NCBI GenBank assembly: GCA_903897145.1
Contig: CAIUAN010000038.1
Location: 186,001-250,000, forward strand
DNA length: 64,000 bases
Source of the DNA: an uncultured Bacteroidia bacterium
GTDB taxonomy: Bacteria; Bacteroidota; Bacteroidia; Bacteroidales; Prolixibacteraceae
Direction of reading: 5' to 3'
In this document: positions 27,101 to 36,110 of the stretch, in pieces
Numbering within the stretch: position 1 is the stretch's first letter
How the letters are laid out: every line of letters starts with the position of its first letter
Translations under genes and position numbers: made by a program
Notes under the pieces: model-generated
Databases searched by the model: none
What the model was told of the DNA's origin: nothing
The model's input: the letters and a program-made list of their open reading frames with translations, nothing else

Positions 27101-28685
27101 ATTAATATCTCCGCCACCTCACCATGATATATATTCTATTGAGGATTTGGCCCAATTGATTTTTGACTTAAAAAATGTCAATCCAGATGCGAAAGTTTCG
27201 GTTAAACTTGTAGCTGAATCGGGTGTTGGAACTATTGCGGCGGGTGTAGCGAAGGGATTCTCAGATATTATAATTGTGAGTGGATGTGAAGGAGGAACTG
27301 GAGCATCGCCTGCAAGTTCAATCAAGCACGCTGGGTTACCCGCGGAATTTGGTATAGCTGAAACGCAGCAGACATTGGTAATGAATAATCTCCGTGGGCG
27401 TGTTAAACTCCAGGTAGATGGGCAATTAAAAACAGGACGTGATGTGGTAATCATGGGTATGTTAGGAGCTGAAGAGTTTGGCTTTGCAACGGGTGCCTTG
27501 ATCTCACTGGGTTGTATTATGATGCGCAAATGCCATCTTAATACCTGTCCTGCAGGAATTGCAACTCAAAATAAAAATCTAAGAAAACGTTTCTTGGGCC
27601 GATCACAATTTGTGATTAACTATTTCACTTTTATCTCACAAGAGATTCGCGAGTATATGGCTGAGATCGGGGTAAGAAATTTTGATGATCTAGTGGGTCG
27701 TGTTGATCTTCTTGAGCAAAATCAGGAAGTTAAGAATTGGAAGATGAAGAATGTAGACTTATCTAAATTCCTAAACCTCCCAAAAGAAGCTAGCATCTAC
27801 CCTATCCGTAACACACATCCAAATACGAAAAACTTAGATGATGTAATTGACAAGACCTTAATTAAAGAGGCTAACAAGGCGATTAAAAGCGGCGAAAAAG
27901 TTTGGTTGTCACATAGCATACACAATGCCATGCGTACTGTTGGAGCGATGTTATCAGGTCAGATCTCAAAAAGATATGGTGAAGAAGGGTTGCCGAAAGA
28001 CACCATCAACTGTACTTTTACTGGTACAGCAGGACAAAGCTTTGGCGCATTCTTAGTGAAGGGAGTATCCTTCAAACTTGAAGGCGATTCAAACGATTAC
28101 CTTGGAAAAGGTCTTTCAGGGGGTCGTATTGTTGTGGTACCTCCAACTGGGTCAACTTTTGAACCAGAAAAGAATATCATCGTAGGAAATACTACATTAT
28201 ATGGAGCCACTAGTGGTGATGTATATATTCAAGGAGTAGCTGGCGAACGTTTCTGTGTTAGAAATTCAGGTGCAAGAGCAGTTGTTGAAGGATCAGGGGA
28301 CCACTGTTGTGAGTATATGACAGGTGGACGTACGGTTGTCTTAGGAACAACTGGTCGTAACTTTGCAGCAGGAATGAGTGGAGGTATTGCTTATGTCCTT
28401 GATGAAGTAGGTGATTTTGAATACTACTGTAACACGGGACTAGTAGAACTTGGTCCAGTAGAAGACAAAGCAGATATTTCGGAATTGCAAGAATTAATTG
28501 GAAAACATCTATTATATACCCAAAGTCCATTAGCGAACAAGGTATTGACAAACTGGGAAGAATTCTTACCAAAGTTTGTAAAAGTGATTCCATTAGAGTA
28601 CAAAAAAGTGTTAAACGAAATGAAGTTAAAAGAGGTAAAGCGTAAGTTAGAGCTTGCAGAAGATGCACCTGACAGAAGAGAGTAG
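24168..28685 (+). CDS. gltB: Glutamate synthase, large subunit
   Basis: A 1505-residue GOGAT alpha subunit. A 21-residue propeptide ends before Cys22 (EHDACGIGFVAH), the N-terminal nucleophile of the glutaminase domain (about 22-430). The central and FMN-binding synthase domains follow (ITLISPPPHHDIYSIEDL, GCEGGTGASPASS), then the 3Fe-4S cluster loop CIMMRKCHLNTCPAG, and the C-terminal beta-helix domain (about 1250-1505). It makes two glutamates from glutamine and 2-oxoglutarate. With gltD 50 bases downstream and the amt/PII set nearby, it forms the ammonium-assimilation centre of the window and supplies glutamate for the arginine and proline genes. Confidence 0.98.
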   Translation: MESSSFPKAQGLYDPKNEHDACGIGFVAHIKGHKSHDIIERGLTVLVNMDHRGATSSDNKTGDGAGILMQLPHDFYLNLKIAVPEAGKYGTGLVFLPEDKKEAAHCEEILNQFVAAEGLELISWRDVPVDSSVIGEIAKRSEPFIRQIFVKGDYEQDILERKLFLARKQAERSIRESNLTQKDAFCLPSFSSKTLIYKGMFTPDQLRDYFKDLTNPAMTSAIALVHSRFSTNTFPTWSLAQPFRMIAHNGEINTIKGNRQWMHARESLLESDLFGSEIEKIFPIIEPGKSDSASFDNTLEFLHLAGRSMPHSICMMIPESFNEKNPIPEDLKAFYEYHSTIMEPWDGPASMVFSDGRYIGGTLDRSGLRPSRYVITKNDLIVMGSEVGVQVFKADEIKEKGRLRPGKLLLVDTERGIIIPDQEVKAELSQRNPYGDWLKENRLELEKISVRQRVPSNIGDLFGPYSKAFGYSKEEMMIVIKEMAETAQEPTSSMGNDTPLAVLSDKPKRFFSYFRQLFAQVTNPPIDPIREGLVMSLTHYIGSVSSNILEETPNHCSLIKFDSPIITNTDLGKIKDLKHESFTHAIIPMLFPVNGGAAGFKKAFDAMLVEAEKAVDENKNFIILSDRNVDENMAPIPSLLSVAAVHHHLIKSKKRMQIGIIVESGEPREIMHFALLFGYGASVVNPYLAFAAIDYLVNEEEIKLPYAEARKNYIKSIDKGLLKVISKMGISTLQSYHGAELFEAVGVSDELIDNYFKGTPSRIGGVSYEEIFKEAMIFHDDAYKNPTKKVSFSTVGEYHYRNQGEFHAWNPQSVGLLQWATKSDDYQTYKKFSKLVDEQNSQPAFIRGILKWKHNPIPIEEVEPAENIMKRFVTGAMSYGSISKEAHEAIAVAMNIIGGRSNTGEGGEDAGRFGTDRNSKIKQIASGRFGVTNNYLINAQELQIKIAQGAKPGEGGQLPGFKINKIIAKLRHSTPGITLISPPPHHDIYSIEDLAQLIFDLKNVNPDAKVSVKLVAESGVGTIAAGVAKGFSDIIIVSGCEGGTGASPASSIKHAGLPAEFGIAETQQTLVMNNLRGRVKLQVDGQLKTGRDVVIMGMLGAEEFGFATGALISLGCIMMRKCHLNTCPAGIATQNKNLRKRFLGRSQFVINYFTFISQEIREYMAEIGVRNFDDLVGRVDLLEQNQEVKNWKMKNVDLSKFLNLPKEASIYPIRNTHPNTKNLDDVIDKTLIKEANKAIKSGEKVWLSHSIHNAMRTVGAMLSGQISKRYGEEGLPKDTINCTFTGTAGQSFGAFLVKGVSFKLEGDSNDYLGKGLSGGRIVVVPPTGSTFEPEKNIIVGNTTLYGATSGDVYIQGVAGERFCVRNSGARAVVEGSGDHCCEYMTGGRTVVLGTTGRNFAAGMSGGIAYVLDEVGDFEYYCNTGLVELGPVEDKADISELQELIGKHLLYTQSPLANKVLTNWEEFLPKFVKVIPLEYKKVLNEMKLKEVKRKLELAEDAPDRRE

Positions 28686-28735
28686 ATCACGACTTCAAAA
28701 AACGTTTAACACAATCAACGATTAAAGAAAAGAAA

Positions 28736-30151
28736 ATGGGAAATGTAAAAGGTTTTATCGAAATAGAGCGCAAAGAGGGTGGATATCGGCCAATTAACGA
28801 GCGCATCTTTGACTATGGCGAAGTAGAGCAAACACTAAATGAGAACGATCGAAAAGATCAAGCCTCACGTTGTATGGACTGTGGCATACCTTTTTGCCAT
28901 AACTCATGTCCAGTAGAGAGTAATATTCCAGAATGGCAAGACGCAGTCTACCGAGGTAAATGGGACGAAGCTTATGATTTACTGCATGCAACGAATAGTT
29001 TTCCTGAGTTTACAGGTCGTGTTTGTCCGGCACCATGCGAAAAATCATGCGTATTAGCAATTCACGACGAAGCGGTTACTATCCGTGAGAACGAATGTTC
29101 AATCGTTGAGAAAGCATTTGATCTAGGTCATGTGGTGGAAGAGATTCCAACACACCGGACAGGAAAGAAAATTGCGATTATTGGCTCTGGACCTGCAGGT
29201 CTATCTACCGCAGATTTATTGAATAAAGATGGTCATTCAGTGACAGTTTTCGAACAAGATGATAAAGTGGGTGGACTATTACGTTATGGTATACCAGACT
29301 TCAAACTAAGTAAAACCGTTATTGACCGAAGAATTAATCTATTTGAAAAAGAGGGCATTACATTTAAAGTCAACACAAAGGTTGGAGTGGATATTTCAGC
29401 TGAATCGATACTAAAAGACTTTGATGCAGTTTGTCTTGCCTGTGGTGCGATGGAACCACGTGATCTACCTGCTGAAGGTCGCGAATTGAATGGCATTCAT
29501 TTTGCTATGGAGTTCCTTCGTCAACAAAACAAGTTTGTAAGTGGTGAAGAGATTCCTGACAATGAAAGATTATCTGCAAAAGACAAAAAGATATTAGTTA
29601 TAGGTGGTGGTGATACTGGATCTGACTGTGTGGGAACCTCAATTCGTCAAAAAGCGACTTCCGTAACGCAGATTGAGATTTTATCTAAGCCACCATTGAA
29701 AAGAAACGATGACAACCCTTGGCCATATTGGCCTACAACATTAAGAACCTCAAGTTCACATCTTGAAGGCTGCGAAAGAAGATGGAATTTAGCCACAAAA
29801 CGCTTTGTAGGTAAGAATGGCGTCGTAACAGGTGTTGAACTAGTAACGGTTGAATGGGTCAAAGAAAATGGCCGTATGGTTATGAAAGAGGTCCCTGGAA
29901 CACTTGAACTTATCGAAGCCGATTTAGTTTTATTATCTATGGGATTTTTAGCACCAATACATCAAGGTTTACTTGATAGCTTAGGTGTCGAGTATGATGA
30001 AAGAGGAAATGTTAAATCATACAACAATGCAACTAATTTAGATAAGGTATTTGTTGGAGGCGATGCTACTCGTGGAGCTAGTCTTGTTGTTTGGGCGATC
30101 CGCTCGGGCCGCGATGCCGCCAAAAGAATTCATAAATATGTGATGGGATAA
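28736..30151 (+). CDS. gltD: Glutamate synthase, small subunit
   Basis: A 471-residue flavoprotein that passes electrons from NAD(P)H to GltB. The N-terminal ferredoxin-like part carries Cys clusters CMDCGIPFCHNSCP and CPAPCEKSC for 4Fe-4S centres. FAD binding is shown by IIGSGPAGLSTADLLNKDGH and the NADPH domain by VIGGGDTGSDCVGT; the C-terminal FVGGDATRGASLVVWAI completes the FAD site. Length is normal. It is cotranscribed with gltB and followed by a strong terminator. Confidence 0.98.
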   Translation: MGNVKGFIEIERKEGGYRPINERIFDYGEVEQTLNENDRKDQASRCMDCGIPFCHNSCPVESNIPEWQDAVYRGKWDEAYDLLHATNSFPEFTGRVCPAPCEKSCVLAIHDEAVTIRENECSIVEKAFDLGHVVEEIPTHRTGKKIAIIGSGPAGLSTADLLNKDGHSVTVFEQDDKVGGLLRYGIPDFKLSKTVIDRRINLFEKEGITFKVNTKVGVDISAESILKDFDAVCLACGAMEPRDLPAEGRELNGIHFAMEFLRQQNKFVSGEEIPDNERLSAKDKKILVIGGGDTGSDCVGTSIRQKATSVTQIEILSKPPLKRNDDNPWPYWPTTLRTSSSHLEGCERRWNLATKRFVGKNGVVTGVELVTVEWVKENGRMVMKEVPGTLELIEADLVLLSMGFLAPIHQGLLDSLGVEYDERGNVKSYNNATNLDKVFVGGDATRGASLVVWAIRSGRDAAKRIHKYVMG

Positions 30152-30170
30152 TCCTACAGCTTTTATACAT

Positions 30171-30206
30171 AAAAAAAAGACCAGTTAAACAACTGGTCTT
30201 TTTTTT
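30171..30206. terminator. Bidirectional intrinsic terminator
   Basis: A8-GACCAGTT (30171-30186) and AACTGGTC-T8 (30191-30206) form a 16-bp perfect stem with a four-base loop. It lies between the gltD stop and the convergent nitroreductase stop and can serve both. Confidence 0.92.
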
Positions 30207-30211
30207 ATGAC

Positions 30212-30841
30212 TTAGATATTAATGAAAAAATCTTCTTTCTTAGTTCTAACCTTTTTCATATGCTGATATTGATCTTCAGAAGAACGGTAACCAACAGCTA
30301 AGACTACTTTTGATTTCAATCCTAATTTTTCAAGACCTAAAACTTTATCAAAATCTGGACCACTAAAACCTTCCATTGGACAGGTATCAATACCCAATAC
30401 TGCTGCAGAGACCAGACCATAACCAAGAGCAATATAAGCCTGTTTACTAACCCAAGTCTCTATTTGTTCAGCACTCATCTTCTGCAATGATCCTTTCATC
30501 ATACCGCTAAAATCACCAAGAGCTTCAGCAGGAATACCTCTAGTTTCAGAAATCAAGGAAATATATTGATCCACGGCTTCAGCGTTTATCTCAGTATTAG
30601 CTGCAAATACAAGTAATGCACACGAATCCGTAATTTGAGATTGACCCCAAGCTAAGCCACGTAGTTCCTGACGAATTTCTGGATTCTCAACCACGATTAC
30701 TTTATAAGGTTGCAGACCATAAGATGAAGCTGATAGACGAATAGCTTCTAAAAGCGTATCCATATCTTCTGCTGAAACTTTTTTTGCTGCGTCGAATGCT
30801 TTCGTTGCATAACGACTATTTAAACTTGAAATTAATTCCAT
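30212..30841 (-). CDS. Nitroreductase-family NAD(P)H-dependent oxidoreductase
   Basis: A 209-residue FMN-dependent NfsB-like enzyme. The N-terminal SLNSRYATKAFDAAKK and ASSYGLQPYKVIVVENPEIR match the flavin-phosphate-binding start of the family, and the central MEGFSGPDFDKVLGLEKLGLKSKVVLAVGYR is the typical C-terminal dimer/FMN segment. It reduces quinones or nitro compounds with NAD(P)H; the physiological substrate is not known. It is monocistronic, ending at the shared terminator. Confidence 0.9.
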   Translation of the reverse strand: MELISSLNSRYATKAFDAAKKVSAEDMDTLLEAIRLSASSYGLQPYKVIVVENPEIRQELRGLAWGQSQITDSCALLVFAANTEINAEAVDQYISLISETRGIPAEALGDFSGMMKGSLQKMSAEQIETWVSKQAYIALGYGLVSAAVLGIDTCPMEGFSGPDFDKVLGLEKLGLKSKVVLAVGYRSSEDQYQHMKKVRTKKEDFFINI

Positions 30842-30954
30842 TTTCTTAATGATTAAAGTAAATAATTATAAAGATTACAATTATAACCGAGATTAGTTCA
30901 AACTAGGACATTAATTTAAGGTTAATTAAATTCTACAAGACCGAAAATAGAAAC

Positions 30955-31821
30955 CTATTTGGGTCGAATTACAAAAATGCCGCTACAGTTTTTTGAATCA
31001 TTCAAGTAACCAATTAGGGGCTTAGGGGTTATTGAAACAGATCCCAATAGGGAGGAAGCATTTAAAAGTCGAAGCGTACCATCTTGTTTATAAGCTATTC
31101 CTAAGTGAGAAACATCGAGTCCAGCAATTTTTGTTGTTAATGCGATAAGGTCTCCATCTAAGATCTCCGCCAGATGAGACGACACTTGCGCTTTTGGGAT
31201 ATAAAAGAATTTTGTAGTCGACAATTTCTTCTCGACGGCCATTATTGGGTTAATTAGGGCAGGGTTGGCAGAAATCTGAGCATAAAAATTAGGATGAGAA
31301 CTCATGAAACTAACATTCATAGGATGGATAACACCACCGATCTTGCCTGTTATATCTTCAACAACACCTTTTTCTTGATTATCGATTATCCATTCACTAA
31401 AGTAATGCAAACGACTTTCATACCCTTTTACAACACCATGTCTATATCTTACTCGTTCTAATTGATTTAAATAATTAGAAAAACTAGGATTTGTTTTTTT
31501 TATAGTTAAGGCGAGCGCTAAGCAACTTTCGACAAATGTAGTACAATCAAATTCGCGAAGATTGATGATTAATTGCTCTGAATTGCTATGATCCAATGTT
31601 TTGTCAGCATATGGAGTACCTTTAAAATCAAGCGCAATCTCAAGCATCAAGGCACCAGTGGACAGGTTACGATGAGTTGCGAATTTATGCAGTTTTTCAA
31701 GAAAAATAGCTTGGTCTTTTTCAGTGACAACAACTTTAGGGCTGGCCAGTAGTGCTGGTGCAAAAGAGATCAGAAAAATAAAGCACAGAGATAAAGTAAA
31801 GAAACGAATCTTCATAAACAC
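30955..31821 (-). CDS. Secreted DUF1460 (NlpC/P60-like amidase) protein
   Basis: A 288-residue protein with a signal peptide (FTLSLCFIFLISFAPALLA). It matches DUF1460 (PF07313), a papain-like fold related to NlpC/P60: REFDCTTFVESCLALALT contains the nucleophile Cys, and GLDVSHLGIAYKQDGTLRLLNAS contains the catalytic His. A Bacteroides homologue has been described as an N-acetylmuramoyl-L-alanine amidase-like enzyme, so periplasmic cleavage of peptidoglycan fragments is likely. It lies five bases after hisIE on the same strand, at the tail of the his operon, though its role is unrelated to histidine. Confidence 0.85.
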   Translation of the reverse strand: MFMKIRFFTLSLCFIFLISFAPALLASPKVVVTEKDQAIFLEKLHKFATHRNLSTGALMLEIALDFKGTPYADKTLDHSNSEQLIINLREFDCTTFVESCLALALTIKKTNPSFSNYLNQLERVRYRHGVVKGYESRLHYFSEWIIDNQEKGVVEDITGKIGGVIHPMNVSFMSSHPNFYAQISANPALINPIMAVEKKLSTTKFFYIPKAQVSSHLAEILDGDLIALTTKIAGLDVSHLGIAYKQDGTLRLLNASSLLGSVSITPKPLIGYLNDSKNCSGIFVIRPK

Positions 31822-31826
31822 AAAAA

Positions 31827-32426
31827 TTACTTATGTCTTTTCTTAAGTTCTCGGGCTAGATCTTCAATTCGATATCCTTTGTGTGAAAGCAATACAATCA
31901 AGTGATAAACAAGGTCAGAAGCTTCATAAAGCAAGCGCTCATCATTATTTGCCATCGCCTCAATAACCGTCTCAACGGCCTCTTCTCCAACTTTCTGAGC
32001 CATGCGGGAAATACCATCTTCAAACAATGATGTGGTATAAGATCCTTTCGGCATATCAACTTTCCGTTTATCAATAAAATCTTGTAAGTGTTTTAAGAAT
32101 AAAATATCCTCGCCTACATTATCTTCACCCCAGCAGGTGCCAGTGCCATTATGACAAGCTGGGCCAACAGGGTTAACTTTAATCAAAAGGGTATCTTGAT
32201 CGCAATCGGCCTGAATTGAGACAACATTAAAGAAATTACCAGACTCCTCCCCTTTGGTCCATAGTCTATTTTTTGTGCGGCTATAAAACGTAACAAGCTT
32301 AGAAGAAGCTGTCTTTTGATAGGCTTCTTCATTCATAAATCCGAGCATTAAAACTTTGCCGGTGGTGTCATCCTGAATAATTGCAGGAAGAAGATCTCCA
32401 GTTAATTTTTTAAAATTTAATTCCAT
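31827..32426 (-). CDS. hisI: Phosphoribosyl-AMP cyclohydrolase / phosphoribosyl-ATP pyrophosphatase
   Basis: The HisIE fusion performs the second and third steps of histidine synthesis. I choose the ATG at 32424-32426, giving 199 residues that begin MELNFKKLTGDLLPAIIQ; an upstream ATG at 32456 would add ten non-homologous residues. The cyclohydrolase domain has the zinc cysteines in SIQADCDQDTLLIKV and GPACHNGTGTCW. The HisE-like pyrophosphohydrolase domain (about 105-199) has QKVGEEAVETVIEAM and ASDLVYHLIVLL. It is the last histidine gene of the operon, downstream of hisF. Confidence 0.96.
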   Translation of the reverse strand: MELNFKKLTGDLLPAIIQDDTTGKVLMLGFMNEEAYQKTASSKLVTFYSRTKNRLWTKGEESGNFFNVVSIQADCDQDTLLIKVNPVGPACHNGTGTCWGEDNVGEDILFLKHLQDFIDKRKVDMPKGSYTTSLFEDGISRMAQKVGEEAVETVIEAMANNDERLLYEASDLVYHLIVLLSHKGYRIEDLARELKKRHK

Positions 32427-32506
32427 AGTGCTTTCTTGAGCGATAAATATTGTCAAAATCGAAGTGCCATTAAAGCACTTGAAGAAATGCTTTAATTGTA
32501 ATTTTA

Positions 32507-33259
32507 CTATCTTATTACGATATCTTTTGTGCGAAGGTAATGCTTTAGATCAGGAATGGCAATTTCGTGAAAATGAAATATGCTAGCTGCAAGTCCAGCA
32601 TCAGCCTTTCCAAGGGTGAACACATCAGCAAAATGTTCCATACTACCAGCCCCACCAGAAGCAATAAGCGGAATAGTCAGGATTTCTGAAAGTTTAGCCA
32701 GCTCTTTATTGGCAAAACCATTTTTAGTCCCATCATGATTCATCGAGGTGAAAAGTATCTCTCCTGCGCCCCGATCTTCTGCCTCTTTAGCCCAAGAATA
32801 CAACTCTTTATCTGTAGGTATTCGGCCACCATTTACGGTAACTGTCCAATGGTTATTTGCTTCACGTGCATCAATGGCCACCACAACAAACTGGCTTCCA
32901 AAGTTTCGCACAAGATCGTCTATCAGATTTGGATTTCGAACAGCTGAGGAGTTAATAGATATTTTATCTGCCCCAGCAGCCAAAAGGGCTTCGGCATCTC
33001 TTATTTCACTTATTCCTCCACCAACAGTGAATGGGATGTCTAAATTCTGTGCGATCCGTTTGACTAATTCAACAAATGTTTTACGACCCTCATGAGTGGC
33101 TGTTATATCTAAAAACACTAATTCATCGGCACCTTGTTCTGCATAAAGTTTACCTAGTTCAACAGGATCCCCAACATTTACAATGTTGACAAAATTAACC
33201 CCTTTAACCGTCTGTCCATCTCGGATATCAAGACAAGGTATGATTCGTTTTGCTAGCAT
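32507..33259 (-). CDS. hisF: Imidazole glycerol phosphate synthase, cyclase subunit
   Basis: The HisF subunit, with HisH, makes imidazole glycerol phosphate and AICAR. I set the start at the ATG 33257-33259 ([15 protein letters not shown]), giving 250 residues of normal length; the longer frame from 33310 adds 17 unrelated residues inside hisA. The beta/alpha barrel shows the catalytic Asp in [21 protein letters not shown], and [20 protein letters not shown], the second catalytic Asp being in AIDAR. It starts one base from the end of hisA, so translation is probably coupled. Confidence 0.97.
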   Translation of the reverse strand: MLAKRIIPCLDIRDGQTVKGVNFVNIVNVGDPVELGKLYAEQGADELVFLDITATHEGRKTFVELVKRIAQNLDIPFTVGGGISEIRDAEALLAAGADKISINSSAVRNPNLIDDLVRNFGSQFVVVAIDAREANNHWTVTVNGGRIPTDKELYSWAKEAEDRGAGEILFTSMNHDGTKNGFANKELAKLSEILTIPLIASGGAGSMEHFADVFTLGKADAGLAASIFHFHEIAIPDLKHYLRTKDIVIR

Positions 33260-33260
33260 A

Positions 33261-33986
33261 TTATCGTGAAATAAATTGAGTGATCTGGGCCATGGTGATC
33301 CGACCTTCATAGATTGCTTTTCCAGTAATCACAGCTGGAATTCCAGCATCCTGCAACTCGAGAATATCGGCCATTGAGCTAACACCTCCACTAGCAATTA
33401 AATAGGTACCTGGAATAGCCGCTAGAATTTTAGTATACAAATCTGTTGCGGCCCCTTGTAACATGCCATCTCTGCTGATATCTGTACTTATTATCTTCGT
33501 AATACCTTGACTATGCCAGGTATTGATAAACGAGAAGATATCTGTTTCAGTTTGTTCTTGCCATCCAGTAACAGCAATCATCTCATCTTTTGCATCTGCT
33601 CCCAAAATAATCTTGTCTGCACCATAATTCTGTATCCATCGGAGGAAGATATCGGGTGATTTTACTGCAATACTACCACCAGTAACCATTGCAGCTCCTG
33701 ATTCAAAAGCTATTTTTAAATCTTCATCCGATTTTAATCCGCCTCCAAAATCAACAATTAATCCAGTCTGGTTTGCGATCCGGCTTAAGACTGCCTGATT
33801 CACAATATGGTGAGCTTTAGCACCATCTAAATCAACTAGGTGAAGTCTTTTCAAACCAGCATCTTCAAACATCTTTGCAACCTCTAAAGGGTCCGAATTA
33901 TAAATGGTCTTCTGATTATAATCTCCTTGACTTAATCGGACACATTTCCCATCAATAATATCTATTGCAGGTATGATTTCAATCAT
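33261..33986 (-). CDS. hisA: ProFAR isomerase (HisA)
   Basis: A 241-residue (beta/alpha)8 barrel that isomerises phosphoribosyl-formimino-AICAR-phosphate. The N-terminal [20 protein letters not shown] includes the catalytic Asp8 region, [15 protein letters not shown] the first phosphate site, and [15 protein letters not shown] the second catalytic Asp. It lies nine bases after hisH and one base before hisF in the his operon. Confidence 0.97.
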   Translation of the reverse strand: MIEIIPAIDIIDGKCVRLSQGDYNQKTIYNSDPLEVAKMFEDAGLKRLHLVDLDGAKAHHIVNQAVLSRIANQTGLIVDFGGGLKSDEDLKIAFESGAAMVTGGSIAVKSPDIFLRWIQNYGADKIILGADAKDEMIAVTGWQEQTETDIFSFINTWHSQGITKIISTDISRDGMLQGAATDLYTKILAAIPGTYLIASGGVSSMADILELQDAGIPAVITGKAIYEGRITMAQITQFISR

Positions 33987-33994
33987 TATGTATA

Positions 33995-34600
33995 TTAAAA
34001 CTTGAGATTTATAAAGTTAGACAAGAGTTTTGATCCTGCGGATCCACTTTTCTCAGGATGAAACTGAGTCGCATAAAAATTATCGCGTTGCAAGGCAGCG
34101 CTAAAAGGGTTCAGATAAGTGCATGTTGCAGCAGTATCTGCTCCTGTCGTGGCATAATAAGAATGAACAAAATAGAAATAATCAGCTTCACTCAGACCCT
34201 CGAAAAGAGGTGTTTTCAATTCACTTAAGGAATTCCAGCCCATGTGGGGTATTTTATAATGAGAATGATCCCCCATTAGCGGGATAAATTTCTTAACCTT
34301 TTCGGGGAAGATCCCTAAGCAGGTTGTATCGCCCTCTTCAGAGTGTGTGCACATTAATTGAAGTCCAAGGCAAACACCCAGAACAGGTTGTTTTAGATCA
34401 CAGATCAAGGAATCTAAATTATGTTGTTTCAAAAATCGCATTGTTGTAGCAGCCTCGCCAACACCAGGGAAAATAACCCGATCAGCGTTTCGAATTTCGT
34501 CTTGATCATCGGTAATAGTGGCAGAGATGCCAATGCGCTGAAGCGCAAAGTCGACCGACCGAATATTACCAGCATTGTATTTTATAACAACAATCTTCAT
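33995..34600 (-). CDS. hisH: Imidazole glycerol phosphate synthase, glutaminase subunit
   Basis: A 201-residue class I glutamine amidotransferase that feeds ammonia to HisF. The nucleophile Cys is in QPVLGVCLGLQLM, and the His/Glu pair is in FYATQFHPEKSGSAG. The N-terminal VIKYNAGNIRSVDFALQRIG is the normal start. It is 25 bases downstream of the TlpA-like gene, which separates it and purU from hisB. Confidence 0.97.
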   Translation of the reverse strand: MKIVVIKYNAGNIRSVDFALQRIGISATITDDQDEIRNADRVIFPGVGEAATTMRFLKQHNLDSLICDLKQPVLGVCLGLQLMCTHSEEGDTTCLGIFPEKVKKFIPLMGDHSHYKIPHMGWNSLSELKTPLFEGLSEADYFYFVHSYYATTGADTAATCTYLNPFSAALQRDNFYATQFHPEKSGSAGSKLLSNFINLKF

Positions 34601-34625
34601 TAGAGATTTAAACTATAAATAAAAC

Positions 34626-35192
34626 TTATTCTTTTAATAACAATCCGATCACACGCACCATTTCTTTAAACTCATTCTCTTTAAATAAACGTGTCATAAA
34701 TACGATTTTACCTTTTTTATCGATAATAACATTTCGGGTGACACCCGCCTTTTTATCGGCAAACAGACTAAACACCTCCGCATTTTGATCCACGGCCAAT
34801 GGATAGGAGATATCAAGATCTTTTTGATATTGCTTAACCTTATCTAATGGCTCATCGCGGTCAACACCAAACAATAAAAACTTCGAATTACGTTTGTATG
34901 CATCCCAGATATCCTTTTGTATAAATGGAATCTCCTTCCGGCAAACACCGCACCAACTCGCAGTAAACTGAAGCATCACAACTTTACCCTTCCACGATTT
35001 AGATGACACCTTTTTCCCATTTAGCAATTGAAGGGTAAAATCGGGTAAGGCATCTCCAATTTTAGCTTTAAACTCATACTGATCAGGAATCTCTTGCTTC
35101 GGAACATGGTTGTATTTTTGAGCAAAAGAAGTTGAAAAAAGCAACGTTCCAATCAAAGTAATTATCCAAGAAATCCTATTAAAAGTTCTCAT
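34626..35192 (-). CDS. TlpA-like thioredoxin-fold protein, exported
   Basis: With the ATG at 35190-35192 the product is 188 residues and begins with a signal peptide (MRTFNRISWIITLIGTLLF, cleavage near SFAQ); the longer frame from 35270 adds 26 residues that lie inside purU. The mature AhpC/TSA-thioredoxin domain has the redox motif WCGVC in LQFTASWCGVCRKEIPF. It resembles periplasmic disulfide reductases of the TlpA/ResA group, and the partner is unknown. Its position between purU and hisH in the his operon is odd, because it has no evident histidine role. Confidence 0.87.
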   Translation of the reverse strand: MRTFNRISWIITLIGTLLFSTSFAQKYNHVPKQEIPDQYEFKAKIGDALPDFTLQLLNGKKVSSKSWKGKVVMLQFTASWCGVCRKEIPFIQKDIWDAYKRNSKFLLFGVDRDEPLDKVKQYQKDLDISYPLAVDQNAEVFSLFADKKAGVTRNVIIDKKGKIVFMTRLFKENEFKEMVRVIGLLLKE

Positions 35193-35199
35193 GATGTAT

Positions 35200-36084
35200 T
35201 TAATTAAATACCACAGTTCTATTATTATAGACAAGTATTTTACGTTGAAGATGCTTATAAACGGCCTCACTCAACACTATTTTTTCTAGATCACGCCCCT
35301 TACGCACCAAACTATCAACGGTATCGATATGGGAAATTCGTACCACATCTTGGACGATAATTGGTCCGGCGTCAAGATCTGCAGTGACGTAATGACTCGT
35401 AGCACCAATAATTTTAACTCCGCGTGCATGAGCCGCATGATACGGTTTTGCACCTGCAAAAGCTGGTAAAAAGGAGTGATGAATATTGATAATTCGATTT
35501 GGATAATAAGAAATAAATTGATCAGATAGCACTTGCATATAACGGGCAAGAACGACGAAATCGATATCGTATTTTTTCAATAATTGCAATTCGGCCTTTT
35601 CCTGTTCAGCTTTATTCTCCTTGTTTTTCTCAATAAAATGAAAATCAATACCAAATCGCGAAGCAACAGGCCTCAAACTTTCATGATTACTAATTATCAC
35701 AGGAATTTCAGTCTCCCAATCACCCGCAATATATCGTGAAAGAATGTCAAAAAGGCAATGAGATAAGCTTGAGACAAAGAGCGCCATACGCGGTTTTTTA
35801 TCTGAAAAATGAAGCGAGAATTTAATCTCAAATTTGCGCGCAATAAGTGTCTCAAAATAATCAGAGATCTTATCGCGTGGAATAGCAAATTTATCTAGTT
35901 CCCACTCCACCCGCATATAAAAAAGACCCTCTTCATGGTCGACATGCTGATCTAAGTAAATAATATTACCTCTATTTTCATTGAGGAATTCAGTAACCGC
36001 AGCTAATATTCCTTGCTTATCCATGCAATGAATAAGAAAAATAGCAGTATTTCGAGGGTTCGTTTCTTTACGTATTGATTGCAT
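35200..36084 (-). CDS. purU: Formyltetrahydrofolate deformylase
   Basis: A 294-residue PurU that hydrolyses 10-formyl-THF to formate and THF. An N-terminal ACT domain (about 12-95; IFLIHCMDKQGILAAVTEFL) precedes the formyltransferase fold with VVLARYMQVLS, the catalytic NIHHSFLPAFAGAKPYHAA and IIGATSHYVTADLDAGPII, the last carrying the conserved Asp. It is 27 bases downstream of hisB and seven bases before the TlpA-like gene, so it is embedded in the his operon. A link through formyl-folate demand of the AICAR branch is possible but unproven. Confidence 0.95.
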   Translation of the reverse strand: MQSIRKETNPRNTAIFLIHCMDKQGILAAVTEFLNENRGNIIYLDQHVDHEEGLFYMRVEWELDKFAIPRDKISDYFETLIARKFEIKFSLHFSDKKPRMALFVSSLSHCLFDILSRYIAGDWETEIPVIISNHESLRPVASRFGIDFHFIEKNKENKAEQEKAELQLLKKYDIDFVVLARYMQVLSDQFISYYPNRIINIHHSFLPAFAGAKPYHAAHARGVKIIGATSHYVTADLDAGPIIVQDVVRISHIDTVDSLVRKGRDLEKIVLSEAVYKHLQRKILVYNNRTVVFN

Positions 36085-36110
36085 ACTTGATTACATTAGT
36101 ATATTAGAAT

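Noticed and set aside
28258-28668. Long minus-strand open frames inside gltB (also 27119-27529).
   Set aside because: They lie fully within a strongly conserved gene on the other strand and have low-complexity, Leu/Ser/Pro-rich translations; they are shadows.
32507-33310. Longer hisF, proB (to 46077), TlpA (to 35270) and hisIE (to 32456) frames.
   Set aside because: The extra N-terminal residues run into the neighbouring gene or leader and do not match the families; the internal ATG gives the normal start in each case.
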